Both the position numbers and the translations under genes were made by a program. 5,211 nt of DNA, from NCBI GenBank assembly GCA_009908585.1, contig JAAAOZ010000358.1, positions 1-5,211 of the forward strand, written 5' to 3'. The number at the start of each line of letters is the position of its first letter. The stretch's first letter is position 1. Below are positions 1 through 5,211 of this stretch, piece after piece. The stretch comes from Chloroflexota bacterium. Its GTDB lineage: Bacteria > Chloroflexota > Anaerolineae > B4-G1 > SLSP01. Under the pieces are notes generated by a model that saw only the letters and a list, made by a program, of their open reading frames with translations, had not been told where the DNA came from and made no database searches.

Positions 1-88
1 AAAAACTCCGTGAAACTCAGTGTAACGAGAGTATGATCATCATTCGCGCCCAATTTCACCTAAAAACCCATAAGAGCCAATGTACTCT

Positions 89-148
89 TGATTGAAAGTG
101 ATTTTTTGTGATCGACTATGTTCGATTTTGCTGTTTTGTGTTGACGTT
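89..148 (+). promoter_or_regulatory. Candidate DeoR-type operator: six 10-bp-phased TGNT repeats
   Basis: Six consecutive decamers begin with TG-N-T at 89, 99, 109, 119, 129 and 139: TGATTGAAAG, TGATTTTTTG, TGATCGACTA, TGTTCGATTT, TGCTGTTTTG and TGTTGACGTT. The best units (89, 109, 119) share TGWTYGA. The exact 10-bp spacing puts every unit on the same face of the helix, and the last unit covers the -35 box of the next gene. Several DeoR-family repressors (for example IolR) are known to bind tandem direct repeats of about 10-11 bp, and 117-126 also matches the GlpR half-site WATGTTCGWT. Autoregulation by the adjacent DeoR-family protein is an inference. The region is T-rich, so some of the periodicity could be chance. 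Confidence 0.5.
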
Positions 149-169
149 ACGATCTCTCTGTGCTATAGT
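141..169 (+). promoter_or_regulatory. Sigma-70-type extended -10 promoter of the DeoR-family gene
   Basis: The -35 box TTGACG (141-146) is followed by a 17-nt spacer and the -10 box TATAGT (164-169). A TG dinucleotide at 161-162 gives an extended -10. This is close to the housekeeping consensus with ideal spacing. Transcription would start at about 175-177, leaving a leader of only about 14 nt before the GTG at 190. The phased repeats overlap the -35 box, so a bound repressor would block polymerase. Confidence 0.8.
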
Positions 170-180
170 TAAACTTGTGC

Positions 181-184
181 GAGG
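181..184 (+). promoter_or_regulatory. Shine-Dalgarno GAGG that decides the start of the DeoR-family gene
   Basis: GAGG lies 5 nt before GTG at 190 and 8 nt before TTG at 193. The earlier in-frame TTG at 175 has no ribosome binding site and falls at or before the predicted transcription start, so 190 (or 193) is the likely start. Confidence 0.65.
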
Positions 185-189
185 TAGCA

Positions 190-921
190 GTGTTGAAGCG
201 TGAGCGGCAAGCGATTATTCTGCAACAATTGGAAGACGAGGGTGCGGTGTACGTCTCTCAATTGGCTGCGGAACTCAAGGTTTCCCCGATGACCATTCGG
301 CGCGATCTCTCACAACTGGAAGAGGAAGGCAAGTTGCATCGGGTGCACGGCGGAGCGCTCTTACGCGAAGGCGCAAGCGTTCAGCACCTTCCCAGCGGGT
401 TGGAGCGACGCATTGCAGAAGCGAGCGCGCGGCTTCTCCCGGAGAAGAGCGTCGTCTTTTTGGGGCCGGGCACGATCACTCCAGAGATAGCGCCCTTTTT
501 GCGCGATCATCCGCACCTTACCATTATGACGAACGCACTCAATGTAGCCTGGGCCATCGCCCGCCAGCAGACGCATCCTCTCCATTTGATCGGCGGCCAA
601 GTAGAATCGGATTACGGAGTCTACGGCAACGTGGCGGCCCTGCGCGATATCCGCGCCGATTGGGTCGTGTTGGAGGCTTCGGGCTTGGATGCAGCGCGCG
701 GCCTGACGCACGATCAGCACTACTACGCTGAGATGGGCCGTGTGCTTCTGGGCTTGCACGCGCAGGTGATGCTCCTGCTGCGACCGGAGCAGGTCGGTGG
801 CGCTGGCGCGCTCTTCATCGCCCCGGCCGAAGAGGTGGATGTCCTGGTCACGGGCCGCGAGGCCGCCAATCCCCCGTTATGGGACCTCAGCGAGTTGGGC
901 GTTCGCGTTGTTTTGACCTAA
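190..921 (+). CDS. DeoR/GlpR-family transcriptional regulator
   Basis: This is a cytoplasmic DNA-binding regulator of about 243 residues, slightly shorter than the usual 250-260. The start is taken at GTG 190, giving MLKRERQ, the typical family opening. A winged helix-turn-helix spans about residues 2-58: QLAAELKVSPMTIRRDL is the recognition region and GKLHRVHGGALL is the wing that the family shows almost invariably. A DeoR C-terminal sensor domain follows from about residue 70, with GPGTIT (92-97), MTNAL (113-117), LIGG (133-136) and a G-L-T segment. Known members bind phosphorylated sugars or related metabolites and mostly repress uptake and catabolism genes. The sensor is atypical: the usual D-x-G-T-T reads GPGTI, and the usual D-x-S-K near the end reads RPEQ (198-201), so the ligand may be non-standard. 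It sits just upstream of a sugar ABC ATPase in the same orientation, with its own strong promoter and probable operator. The family call is firm. The ligand and targets are unknown. Confidence 0.9.
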   Translation: MLKRERQAIILQQLEDEGAVYVSQLAAELKVSPMTIRRDLSQLEEEGKLHRVHGGALLREGASVQHLPSGLERRIAEASARLLPEKSVVFLGPGTITPEIAPFLRDHPHLTIMTNALNVAWAIARQQTHPLHLIGGQVESDYGVYGNVAALRDIRADWVVLEASGLDAARGLTHDQHYYAEMGRVLLGLHAQVMLLLRPEQVGGAGALFIAPAEEVDVLVTGREAANPPLWDLSELGVRVVLT

Positions 922-925
922 GGTA

Positions 926-1007
926 GTTCCAGAAATTAAAACCTCCCAAACCTGATGCTTTCTCCTCAGAAAACTGACCGTTTTTGGGAGACTTATTTTC
1001 TTGGAAC
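926..1007. repeat. Nested imperfect inverted repeat in the spacer between regulator and ATPase
   Basis: The outer arms GTTCCAGAAA (926-935) and TTTCTTGGAAC (997-1007) pair with one bulged T. The inner arms CTCCCAAA (943-950) and TTTGGGAG (983-990) pair perfectly. Inside them TCAG-AAAA-CTGA (966-977) forms a small hairpin. Together they could fold into a long cruciform or RNA stem. No T-run follows on the plus strand, so it is not a classical intrinsic terminator in that direction. On the minus strand the inner stem is followed by GGTTTTAATTT. It may be a weak terminator or attenuator, a regulator site, or a small palindromic repeat element. Confidence 0.6.
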
Positions 1008-1027
1008 GGCCTAATCAAAAGTATCAT
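1001..1027 (+). promoter_or_regulatory. Possible weak promoter of the ABC ATPase gene
   Basis: TTGGAA (1001-1006) and TATCAT (1022-1027) resemble -35 and -10 boxes, but the spacer is only 15 nt. The rest of 1008-1050 is AT-rich with no better pair. The gene may also be read from the upstream regulator promoter through the 147-nt gap. This is a tentative call. Confidence 0.25.
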
Positions 1028-1053
1028 TTAATTACATTCACATCATATCTTTG

Positions 1054-1060
1054 AAAGGAG
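1054..1060 (+). promoter_or_regulatory. Near-perfect Shine-Dalgarno of the ABC ATPase gene
   Basis: AAAGGAG ends 8 nt before ATG 1069, in an A/T-rich unstructured context. This is much stronger than the site of the upstream regulator, consistent with high translation of the ATPase, and it fixes the start at 1069. Confidence 0.9.
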
Positions 1061-1068
1061 ATTTTTAA

Positions 1069-2169
1069 ATGGCTAGTGTTACCTATCGAAATGTCACGAA
1101 GCGCTTTGGCGATGTCACCGCTGTCTCTGATCTCTCGTTGGAGATCGAGGATAAAGAATTCTTGGTCTTCGTTGGGCCGTCGGGCTGTGGCAAAAGCACC
1201 AGCTTGCGGATGTTGGCCGGCTTGGAGGAGATTACCGCAGGGGAGATTCTGATCGGCGACCGTGTGGTCAACGACGTGCCCCCCAAGGATCGCGACATCG
1301 CGATGGTCTTCCAGTCCTACGCGCTCTATCCTCATATGACCTGCTATGATAACATGGCTTTTGGACTCAAGTTGCGCAAGATTCCCAAGCAGGAAATTGA
1401 CAGCCGCGTAAAGGAAGCGGCGGAGATTTTGGGCATCGAGCACCTGCTGGATCGCAAACCCAAGCAATTATCCGGTGGACAGCGCCAGCGTGTCGCCGTT
1501 GGACGCGCCATCGTCCGTGAGCCGAACGTTTTCCTCATGGACGAGCCTCTCTCCAACCTCGACGCCAAGTTGCGCGTCCAGGCCCGCGCTGAGATCTCCA
1601 AGCTGCACCATCGGCTGGGCACGACCTTCATCTACGTGACCCACGACCAGGTGGAGGCCATGACGATGGGCACCCGGATCGCAGTGTTGAAGGATGGCAT
1701 CCTCCAGCAGTGTGATACGCCCCAGGAGTTATATGATTATCCGGCCAACGTCTTCGTCGGCGGCTTCATCGGCAGCCCGGCGATGAACTTCTTCGACGCG
1801 ACCCTGATCGAGCAGAACGGCGATATCGTGCTCGATTGCAAGGATTTCCAGATCTCCGTGCCGGAGGAGCGCCGCGATATGTATCGTGGTTACTTAGGCC
1901 AGGAAGTGATTGCGGGCGTGCGCCCGGAGCATGTCCACGACCCCGAATTCACGCCGCCTGGCATTAAGCCCGCGCTCGTAGAGACGAAGGTGGATGTGAC
2001 TGAGTTGATGGGCAATGAGGTCATTACCTATTTGGAGACCGAGCACACCTCGTTCTTGGGCCGCTTTGATCCCCGCACCAACGTGAAGATTGGTATGACT
2101 AAGACCGTCGCGTTTGACCTGAGCCGCATGCACCTCTTCGATAAGGATACGGAGAAGGCCATTCGCTGA
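1069..2169 (+). CDS. Sugar ABC transporter ATP-binding protein, MalK/UgpC/MsmX family
   Basis: This 366-residue protein is full length for the CUT1 class of carbohydrate importer ATPases. It would sit on the inner face of the membrane and hydrolyse ATP to drive uptake through a permease pair. All nucleotide-binding motifs are intact: A-loop aromatic F13, Walker A GPSGCGKST (36-44), Q-loop Q82 within VFQSYALYPHMT, signature LSGGQ (134-138), Walker B VFLMDE (154-159), D-loop SNLD (162-165) and switch H192. The C-terminal part, from about residue 235, is the TOBE/OB-type regulatory domain, with the typical GVRPEH segment near 283-288. Its relatives energise maltose, glycerol-3-phosphate, trehalose and mixed oligosaccharide transporters, and the sequence alone does not tell which. 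No permease or binding protein lies nearby and a terminator follows directly, so it may be a shared ATPase like MsmX or MsmK. The adjacent DeoR-family regulator fits sugar-related control. Confidence 0.95.
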   Translation: MASVTYRNVTKRFGDVTAVSDLSLEIEDKEFLVFVGPSGCGKSTSLRMLAGLEEITAGEILIGDRVVNDVPPKDRDIAMVFQSYALYPHMTCYDNMAFGLKLRKIPKQEIDSRVKEAAEILGIEHLLDRKPKQLSGGQRQRVAVGRAIVREPNVFLMDEPLSNLDAKLRVQARAEISKLHHRLGTTFIYVTHDQVEAMTMGTRIAVLKDGILQQCDTPQELYDYPANVFVGGFIGSPAMNFFDATLIEQNGDIVLDCKDFQISVPEERRDMYRGYLGQEVIAGVRPEHVHDPEFTPPGIKPALVETKVDVTELMGNEVITYLETEHTSFLGRFDPRTNVKIGMTKTVAFDLSRMHLFDKDTEKAIR

Positions 2170-2204
2170 CGCGCAAGGTGCATGATCAATTAATCGGTAT
2201 ATCG

Positions 2205-2234
2205 AAGGCCGGCCTCGAAAGAGGCCGGCCTTTT
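2205..2234 (+). terminator. Rho-independent terminator after the ABC ATPase gene
   Basis: A perfect 12-bp stem, AAGGCCGGCCTC (2205-2216) with GAGGCCGGCCTT (2221-2232), is capped by a GAAA tetraloop of the stable GNRA class and followed by TTTT (2231-2234, its first two Ts pairing in the stem). It lies 35 nt after the ATPase stop and 30 nt from the stop of the convergent minus-strand gene. It could also act on that transcript, although the minus-strand T-run is only two bases. Confidence 0.93.
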
Positions 2235-2264
2235 CACATGGTAGGATCGTCGGGTTGATATTGG

Positions 2265-4835
2265 CTACGGTGTGCTCTTCATCACCAGGGGGAGGAAGAT
2301 GTCGAAGGTGTCTTCCTCTGTTGGAGCCGACGCGACGTAGAGGTTGCTCGACGCTCGGCGTTGTTCTCCGTGGATATCATCTGTCGAGATGGCGAAGGCG
2401 GTGTAGGTGCCCAGGAGGGCATCGTCGGGGCAGTCCCATCGAATGGAGTGCCCTTGTGCAGTTTCATAGAGCGTAGTATCTTGACTTTGGCTAAGCATCA
2501 GCGTCCCCGCTGGATCGCGGAGTTCGACGGTGTAAGTGACGGGTAATTCCTCGCTCTGGAGGTTTTGGAGTGAGAGTAACAGCGTGGCGGTCTCGCCCGC
2601 GCCGATGCGCGTAGCCTCTGCGCTCAATTCGCTGCGGAAGCGTGGCAGCGCGTGATCGGCGTGGGCGATGTTGTTGGTCTCGTCGAATTCGGCGACTTGA
2701 TCGCCCGGATCGGCGGTCGTCTCGAAGGTGTGGGGGCCGCCTTGGCCCGCCGTATCCCATGGCAGGCTGACGAGGGCCGTTTCTCCAGCATCCAGCGCCG
2801 AGAGGTTGACGCTATCGATGGCCGCGCCGTTATCGGAGAAAGCCACGGTCGTCCCGGCGGATGCGCCGCCGCCCGTGTTGACGACGACGGTCTGCAAGGC
2901 GGCGCTCCCGTCGCTTGTGGTGAGCATCGGTAGGCTGGGGATGAGATCCGGCAGCGCGGCGCCGCAGACGAACGCCGTCTGATCCGTGGCGAAGAAGCCA
3001 TCCATCTGGAGGGTGGCCGTGAGCTGTTGATGGCCGATGGGCAGCGGGGAACTGAGCGGCAATGTGATGGTCTGGTGGCCGGGCGTCAGGATGACGTTAT
3101 GGTCGGCGGGCGGCGCGCCGTCGAGGGCGAGCGAGATGCTGGCCGCGCCGCCTTCGGTCGCGTAGATGTCGAGGCGGGCTTGGGCGGGACTATCGGCGTT
3201 CGCGTAGGCCGGTTGATCCATCGCGAGGTGGAGCAGCGCCGCCGGGCCGATGTCTATGCCGAGCGCGCCATCGGCTGCGGCGGGCGTTGCGCTTTTATTC
3301 GCACGTCGGCGCGCCTGCGACGAGGCGGGCGTCAGCGTGTAGCGCATCTGATGGAAGCCCATCTGGGCGTCGAGCGCGGCGGTGATGTGCGCGGTGTTGG
3401 TGATGCCCGGCTGGAGCACGACTGTCTGTCGGGAGGCGAGGCTGTCCTGGCCATCCGGCGTGTGCAGCCATGAGGTGAGTTCTACCTCGTGCTCGGCGTC
3501 GGTGGCCAAGGTGAGCGTGGCGCTGACGATGCCGTCAGGCGTCGTCGGGACGTGATCCACCTGCTGGCCGATCACGCGGGCGACGGGCGCCTCGATGTCG
3601 AACCTGTAGGTCGCCGCCCGGCCATCCGCCGGGGTGCCGGTGCCGTGAATCGCGTAGGTGAGTGTGTGGGCGCCGGGCGCCGCATCCGCCGGTATCTGGA
3701 AGCTGAAGCCGCTGTCGCTGCCCAGCGTCAGCGTGAAGGCTTGATCGAAGACGTGAGCCGTCAGGCGCCCTCGCGTCAATGTTGTGACCAGGGTGGCGTT
3801 CGCCGTAGCGTTGCGCTGATAGCGGTCTTGATCCAGTCGGATCGTTGCCCCCGGCGTTTGACGATGGAGGCGCTGTGTCCCCTGCGCGAGCGCGCGATGA
3901 TAGCGGCGGCTGTAGAGGCCGTAGAAGGCGATGGGACTGGAGGTGAAATCGGCGGTGAAGTTCGTGCTGATGTGGGCGGTCTGCCCGGCGTCCAGATCGA
4001 ACGCGCGCTGCTGCGTCCGGCCGCCGAAGGCCACGTGCGCGGTCAGATCGCTGAGATCGAGCGCGCTGTGATTGGTGATCGTCAACTGGAGTGTGGCCGC
4101 ATCGCCGGGACGATAGGCGGCGCGGTCGGTGTTGGATGTGACGGTGAGGCTGAGACCCTCCACGCGCCAGATGCGCGCGCCCTGCGCGATCACCTCGTCC
4201 GCGCTGCCGAAGGTGTAGGCGCTGGGCGCGGCCAAGCTCGGCATATCGAAAGGAACCTGGACGGGCAGCGTGAAATACGTCGTCTCGCCGGCCGGGAGCC
4301 AGCGTCGCAGGCGCTGATTGTGGAGCGCATCCCACGCGAGGTGGAACTCAGTCAGCGCTGGCGCGCCCCCGCGATTGTGGACGGTGTAGGTGAGCGGCGT
4401 CGTCTCGCCGGCGGGGAAGATGGTCGTCGCGGGCATCTGCGTGAGCGCGAGGTCGGGCGGGTCGATGCTGCCGTGCAGCTCGCGCTGCGCCAACATCGCG
4501 CCAGTCTCTGACCAGAGCGTCACGGCGGCGGTGTACGGCCCGGCGGCTAGGTACAGCGCGTCCAGCGGGAGCGTGAAATCGGCGCTGTCGCCTTTGTCCA
4601 GATGGAGCGTGCGCACCTCGCGGGCGAAGGGCTGTCCCGCGCGCTGTCCTTGCGCGACCAACGTGCCGCTGATCGCGTTCCAGCCCACGTTGGTGATGAC
4701 GGCGGTGACCGTCGGCGCGCCGGAGGCCGTCAGCTTGAGGTCGTTCTCGCCCTGCACCGTGAGCGTGTGCACCTGCGACCGTTGCCATATATTGCTGTGG
4801 CTGTGATCGAAGAGGCCGGGATTATCCGAGGCCGG
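2265..4835 (-). CDS. Large exported CARDB/Ig-like repeat protein, C-terminal part (after a frame break)
   Basis: The open frame runs from about 4865 down to TAG at 2265-2267. Residue numbers count from the in-frame GTG at 4772, giving 835 residues. The protein is a chain of about eight beta-sandwich modules of 90-110 residues. Typical strands are TAVITNVGWNAISGTL (23-38), LTYTVHNRGGAPALTEF (127-143), AAYRPGDAATLQLTITN (218-234, resembling alpha-2-macroglobulin MG2) and LDQDRYQRNATANATL (313-328). A clear CARDB domain lies at about 608-705: PDL opening, VVNTGGG, PW, then ADPGDQVAEFDETNN. There are only two cysteines, no catalytic motif and no membrane helix, so a structural or adhesive role outside the cell is likely. 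The chain ends FDIFLPLVMKSTP, a possible export or anchoring tail. No ribosome binding site precedes GTG 4772, and codons upstream still encode a plausible chain (DNPGLFDH to NIWQRSQ), so this is not a separate gene but the continuation of the 4829-5211 frame. Function is not recognised beyond the domains. Confidence 0.85.
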   Translation of the reverse strand, partial: PASDNPGLFDHSHSNIWQRSQVHTLTVQGENDLKLTASGAPTVTAVITNVGWNAISGTLVAQGQRAGQPFAREVRTLHLDKGDSADFTLPLDALYLAAGPYTAAVTLWSETGAMLAQRELHGSIDPPDLALTQMPATTIFPAGETTPLTYTVHNRGGAPALTEFHLAWDALHNQRLRRWLPAGETTYFTLPVQVPFDMPSLAAPSAYTFGSADEVIAQGARIWRVEGLSLTVTSNTDRAAYRPGDAATLQLTITNHSALDLSDLTAHVAFGGRTQQRAFDLDAGQTAHISTNFTADFTSSPIAFYGLYSRRYHRALAQGTQRLHRQTPGATIRLDQDRYQRNATANATLVTTLTRGRLTAHVFDQAFTLTLGSDSGFSFQIPADAAPGAHTLTYAIHGTGTPADGRAATYRFDIEAPVARVIGQQVDHVPTTPDGIVSATLTLATDAEHEVELTSWLHTPDGQDSLASRQTVVLQPGITNTAHITAALDAQMGFHQMRYTLTPASSQARRRANKSATPAAADGALGIDIGPAALLHLAMDQPAYANADSPAQARLDIYATEGGAASISLALDGAPPADHNVILTPGHQTITLPLSSPLPIGHQQLTATLQMDGFFATDQTAFVCGAALPDLIPSLPMLTTSDGSAALQTVVVNTGGGASAGTTVAFSDNGAAIDSVNLSALDAGETALVSLPWDTAGQGGPHTFETTADPGDQVAEFDETNNIAHADHALPRFRSELSAEATRIGAGETATLLLSLQNLQSEELPVTYTVELRDPAGTLMLSQSQDTTLYETAQGHSIRWDCPDDALLGTYTAFAISTDDIHGEQRRASSNLYVASAPTEEDTFDIFLPLVMKSTP

Positions 4836-4841
4836 AGGCCG
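4812..4841 (-). repeat. GAGGCCG heptamer repeats at the reading-frame break
   Basis: On the plus strand GAGGCCG occurs in tandem at 4828-4834 and 4835-4841, with a third copy at 4812-4818. On the coding (minus) strand this reads CGGCCTC-CGGCCTC. The protein-like reading moves from one frame to the other within this stretch. The shift is equivalent to one missing base modulo three, which is what the loss of a single 7-bp unit would cause. A single-base sequencing or assembly error in GC-rich sequence would give the same picture. Confidence 0.6.
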
Positions 4842-5211
4842 CGCGTGAGGCTGACGATCAAGGTGTCATCTAAGCGATCCCCGGCGGGCAGGAGATAGGT
4901 GCGGCGGATCTGGGCGCCGTTGGCGTCGAGGGCGTGCGGCGTCAGCCAGGCGATGCCCTGCGCGCGCGCGGCGGGCCGATCCGATCCGAATAGTTGGGGC
5001 GCGCGCTGGGGACGTCGGAAAGGAATCGCGTCGACCAGGTCGAAGATCACCTCGGCGACGAGATCGACGTCACCGGGATTCTCGAGATCGTAGGGGAGGA
5101 CGACATCGCCCTCGCGCTGAGGATCGTCGGCGCGGAGCGTGAAGGTCGGCGCGGCGCTGAGGGCGACCGTCTGGGTGAGGGTGTCGGTGAAGTCGCCGGT
5201 GAGGGTTAGGC
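4829..5211 (-). CDS. Same surface protein gene, upstream part; 5' end outside the window
   Basis: In another minus-strand frame, 127 codons are open from the window edge (first full codon at 5209) to the junction. The frame stays formally open to a stop at 4730-4732, but its composition turns non-protein-like after about 4829 (arginine- and serine-rich). The translation opens LTLTGDFTDTLTQTVALS, continues with TFTLRADDPQREGDVV and LPYDLENPGDVDLVAEVIFDL, which is a typical Ig-like/CARDB-style beta-sandwich, and later has TYLLPAGDRLDDTLIVSL. No start codon is needed because the frame runs off the edge. The GTG at 5050 lies mid-domain and is not a start. Joining this frame to the next gives one protein of about 980 visible residues. 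The real N-terminus, where a signal peptide and perhaps an enzyme domain would lie, is unseen. Confidence 0.75.

Noticed and set aside
33..40. Palindrome ATGATCAT as an operator
   Set aside because: An 8-bp palindrome is common by chance, it is far from the promoter and it is not repeated nearby.
175..189. TTG 175 as start of the regulator
   Set aside because: It lies at or before the predicted transcription start and lacks a Shine-Dalgarno. GTG 190 has GAGG at proper distance and yields the family-typical MLKRERQ opening.
926..1007. Intrinsic terminator of the regulator gene
   Set aside because: The plus-strand 3' arm is followed by GGCCTAATC with no T-run, and the loop between the inner arms is about 32 nt.
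1001..1007. GGAAC as an ECF sigma factor -35 box
   Set aside because: The five bases are better explained as the 3' arm of the inverted repeat, and no matching -10 element is evident at 16-17 nt.
1024..1631. Minus-strand open frames opposite the ATPase gene
   Set aside because: They overlap the conserved Walker A to Walker B coding region, have no ribosome binding site and their products resemble nothing.
3489..4511. Long plus-strand open frame (340 codons) opposite the surface protein gene
   Set aside because: It is an antisense shadow in GC-rich coding DNA. The translation is arginine-, glycine- and alanine-rich without domains, and the minus-strand frame has clear beta-sandwich and CARDB motifs.
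4730..4772. GTG 4772 as a true start of a separate 835-residue gene
   Set aside because: There is no ribosome binding site, no signal peptide follows, and protein-like sequence continues upstream in this frame and then in the neighbouring frame.
3535..4788. Minus-strand open frames at 3535-4335 and 4348-4788 in another frame
   Set aside because: They are arginine/histidine-rich out-of-frame shadows of the same gene, with no ribosome binding site or recognisable domain.
4812..4868. Programmed -1 ribosomal frameshift in the surface protein gene
   Set aside because: No X-XXY-YYZ slippery heptamer is present at the junction and no such mechanism is known for this protein class. A repeat-length change or sequencing error is simpler.

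Overview
The window reads as part of a bacterial chromosome, most likely from the phylum Chloroflexota. The pointers are a large CARDB/Ig-like surface protein ending in a short hydrophobic FLPLVMKS-type tail, a style I associate from memory with exported Chloroflexota proteins, together with a moderately GC-rich genome and AT-rich intergenic regions. The phylum call is an inference, not a proof.

Layout. Positions 1-174 are a regulatory region. It holds a run of 10-bp-phased TGNT direct repeats (89-148) that runs into a strong extended -10 promoter (141-169). Positions 190-921 (+) encode a DeoR/GlpR-family transcriptional regulator with an almost leaderless mRNA. Positions 922-1068 are an AT-rich spacer with a nested inverted repeat (926-1007) and a near-consensus ribosome binding site. 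Positions 1069-2169 (+) encode a complete MalK/UgpC/MsmX-type sugar ABC transporter ATPase, closed by a textbook GAAA-loop terminator (2205-2234). From 2265 to the right edge, on the minus strand and convergent, lies one very large gene for a secreted protein of repeated beta-sandwich (Ig-like/CARDB) domains. Its 5' end lies beyond the window. Its reading frame is broken once, near 4829-4841, exactly at a tandem heptamer.

How the genes may work together. A DeoR-family sensor of a sugar phosphate or related metabolite beside a carbohydrate ABC ATPase suggests a sugar or polyol uptake module. The permeases and binding protein are not in the window, so the ATPase may serve permeases encoded elsewhere. 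The regulator probably controls its own promoter through the phased repeats. The minus-strand surface protein is convergent, visibly richer in GC, and separated by a terminator, so it appears functionally independent.

The most notable points are the six-unit helically phased repeat array overlapping the -35 box, the altered effector pocket of the DeoR protein, the frameshift at a heptamer repeat in the surface protein gene, and its C-terminal tail. I see no tRNA, rRNA, CRISPR array, transposase or origin.
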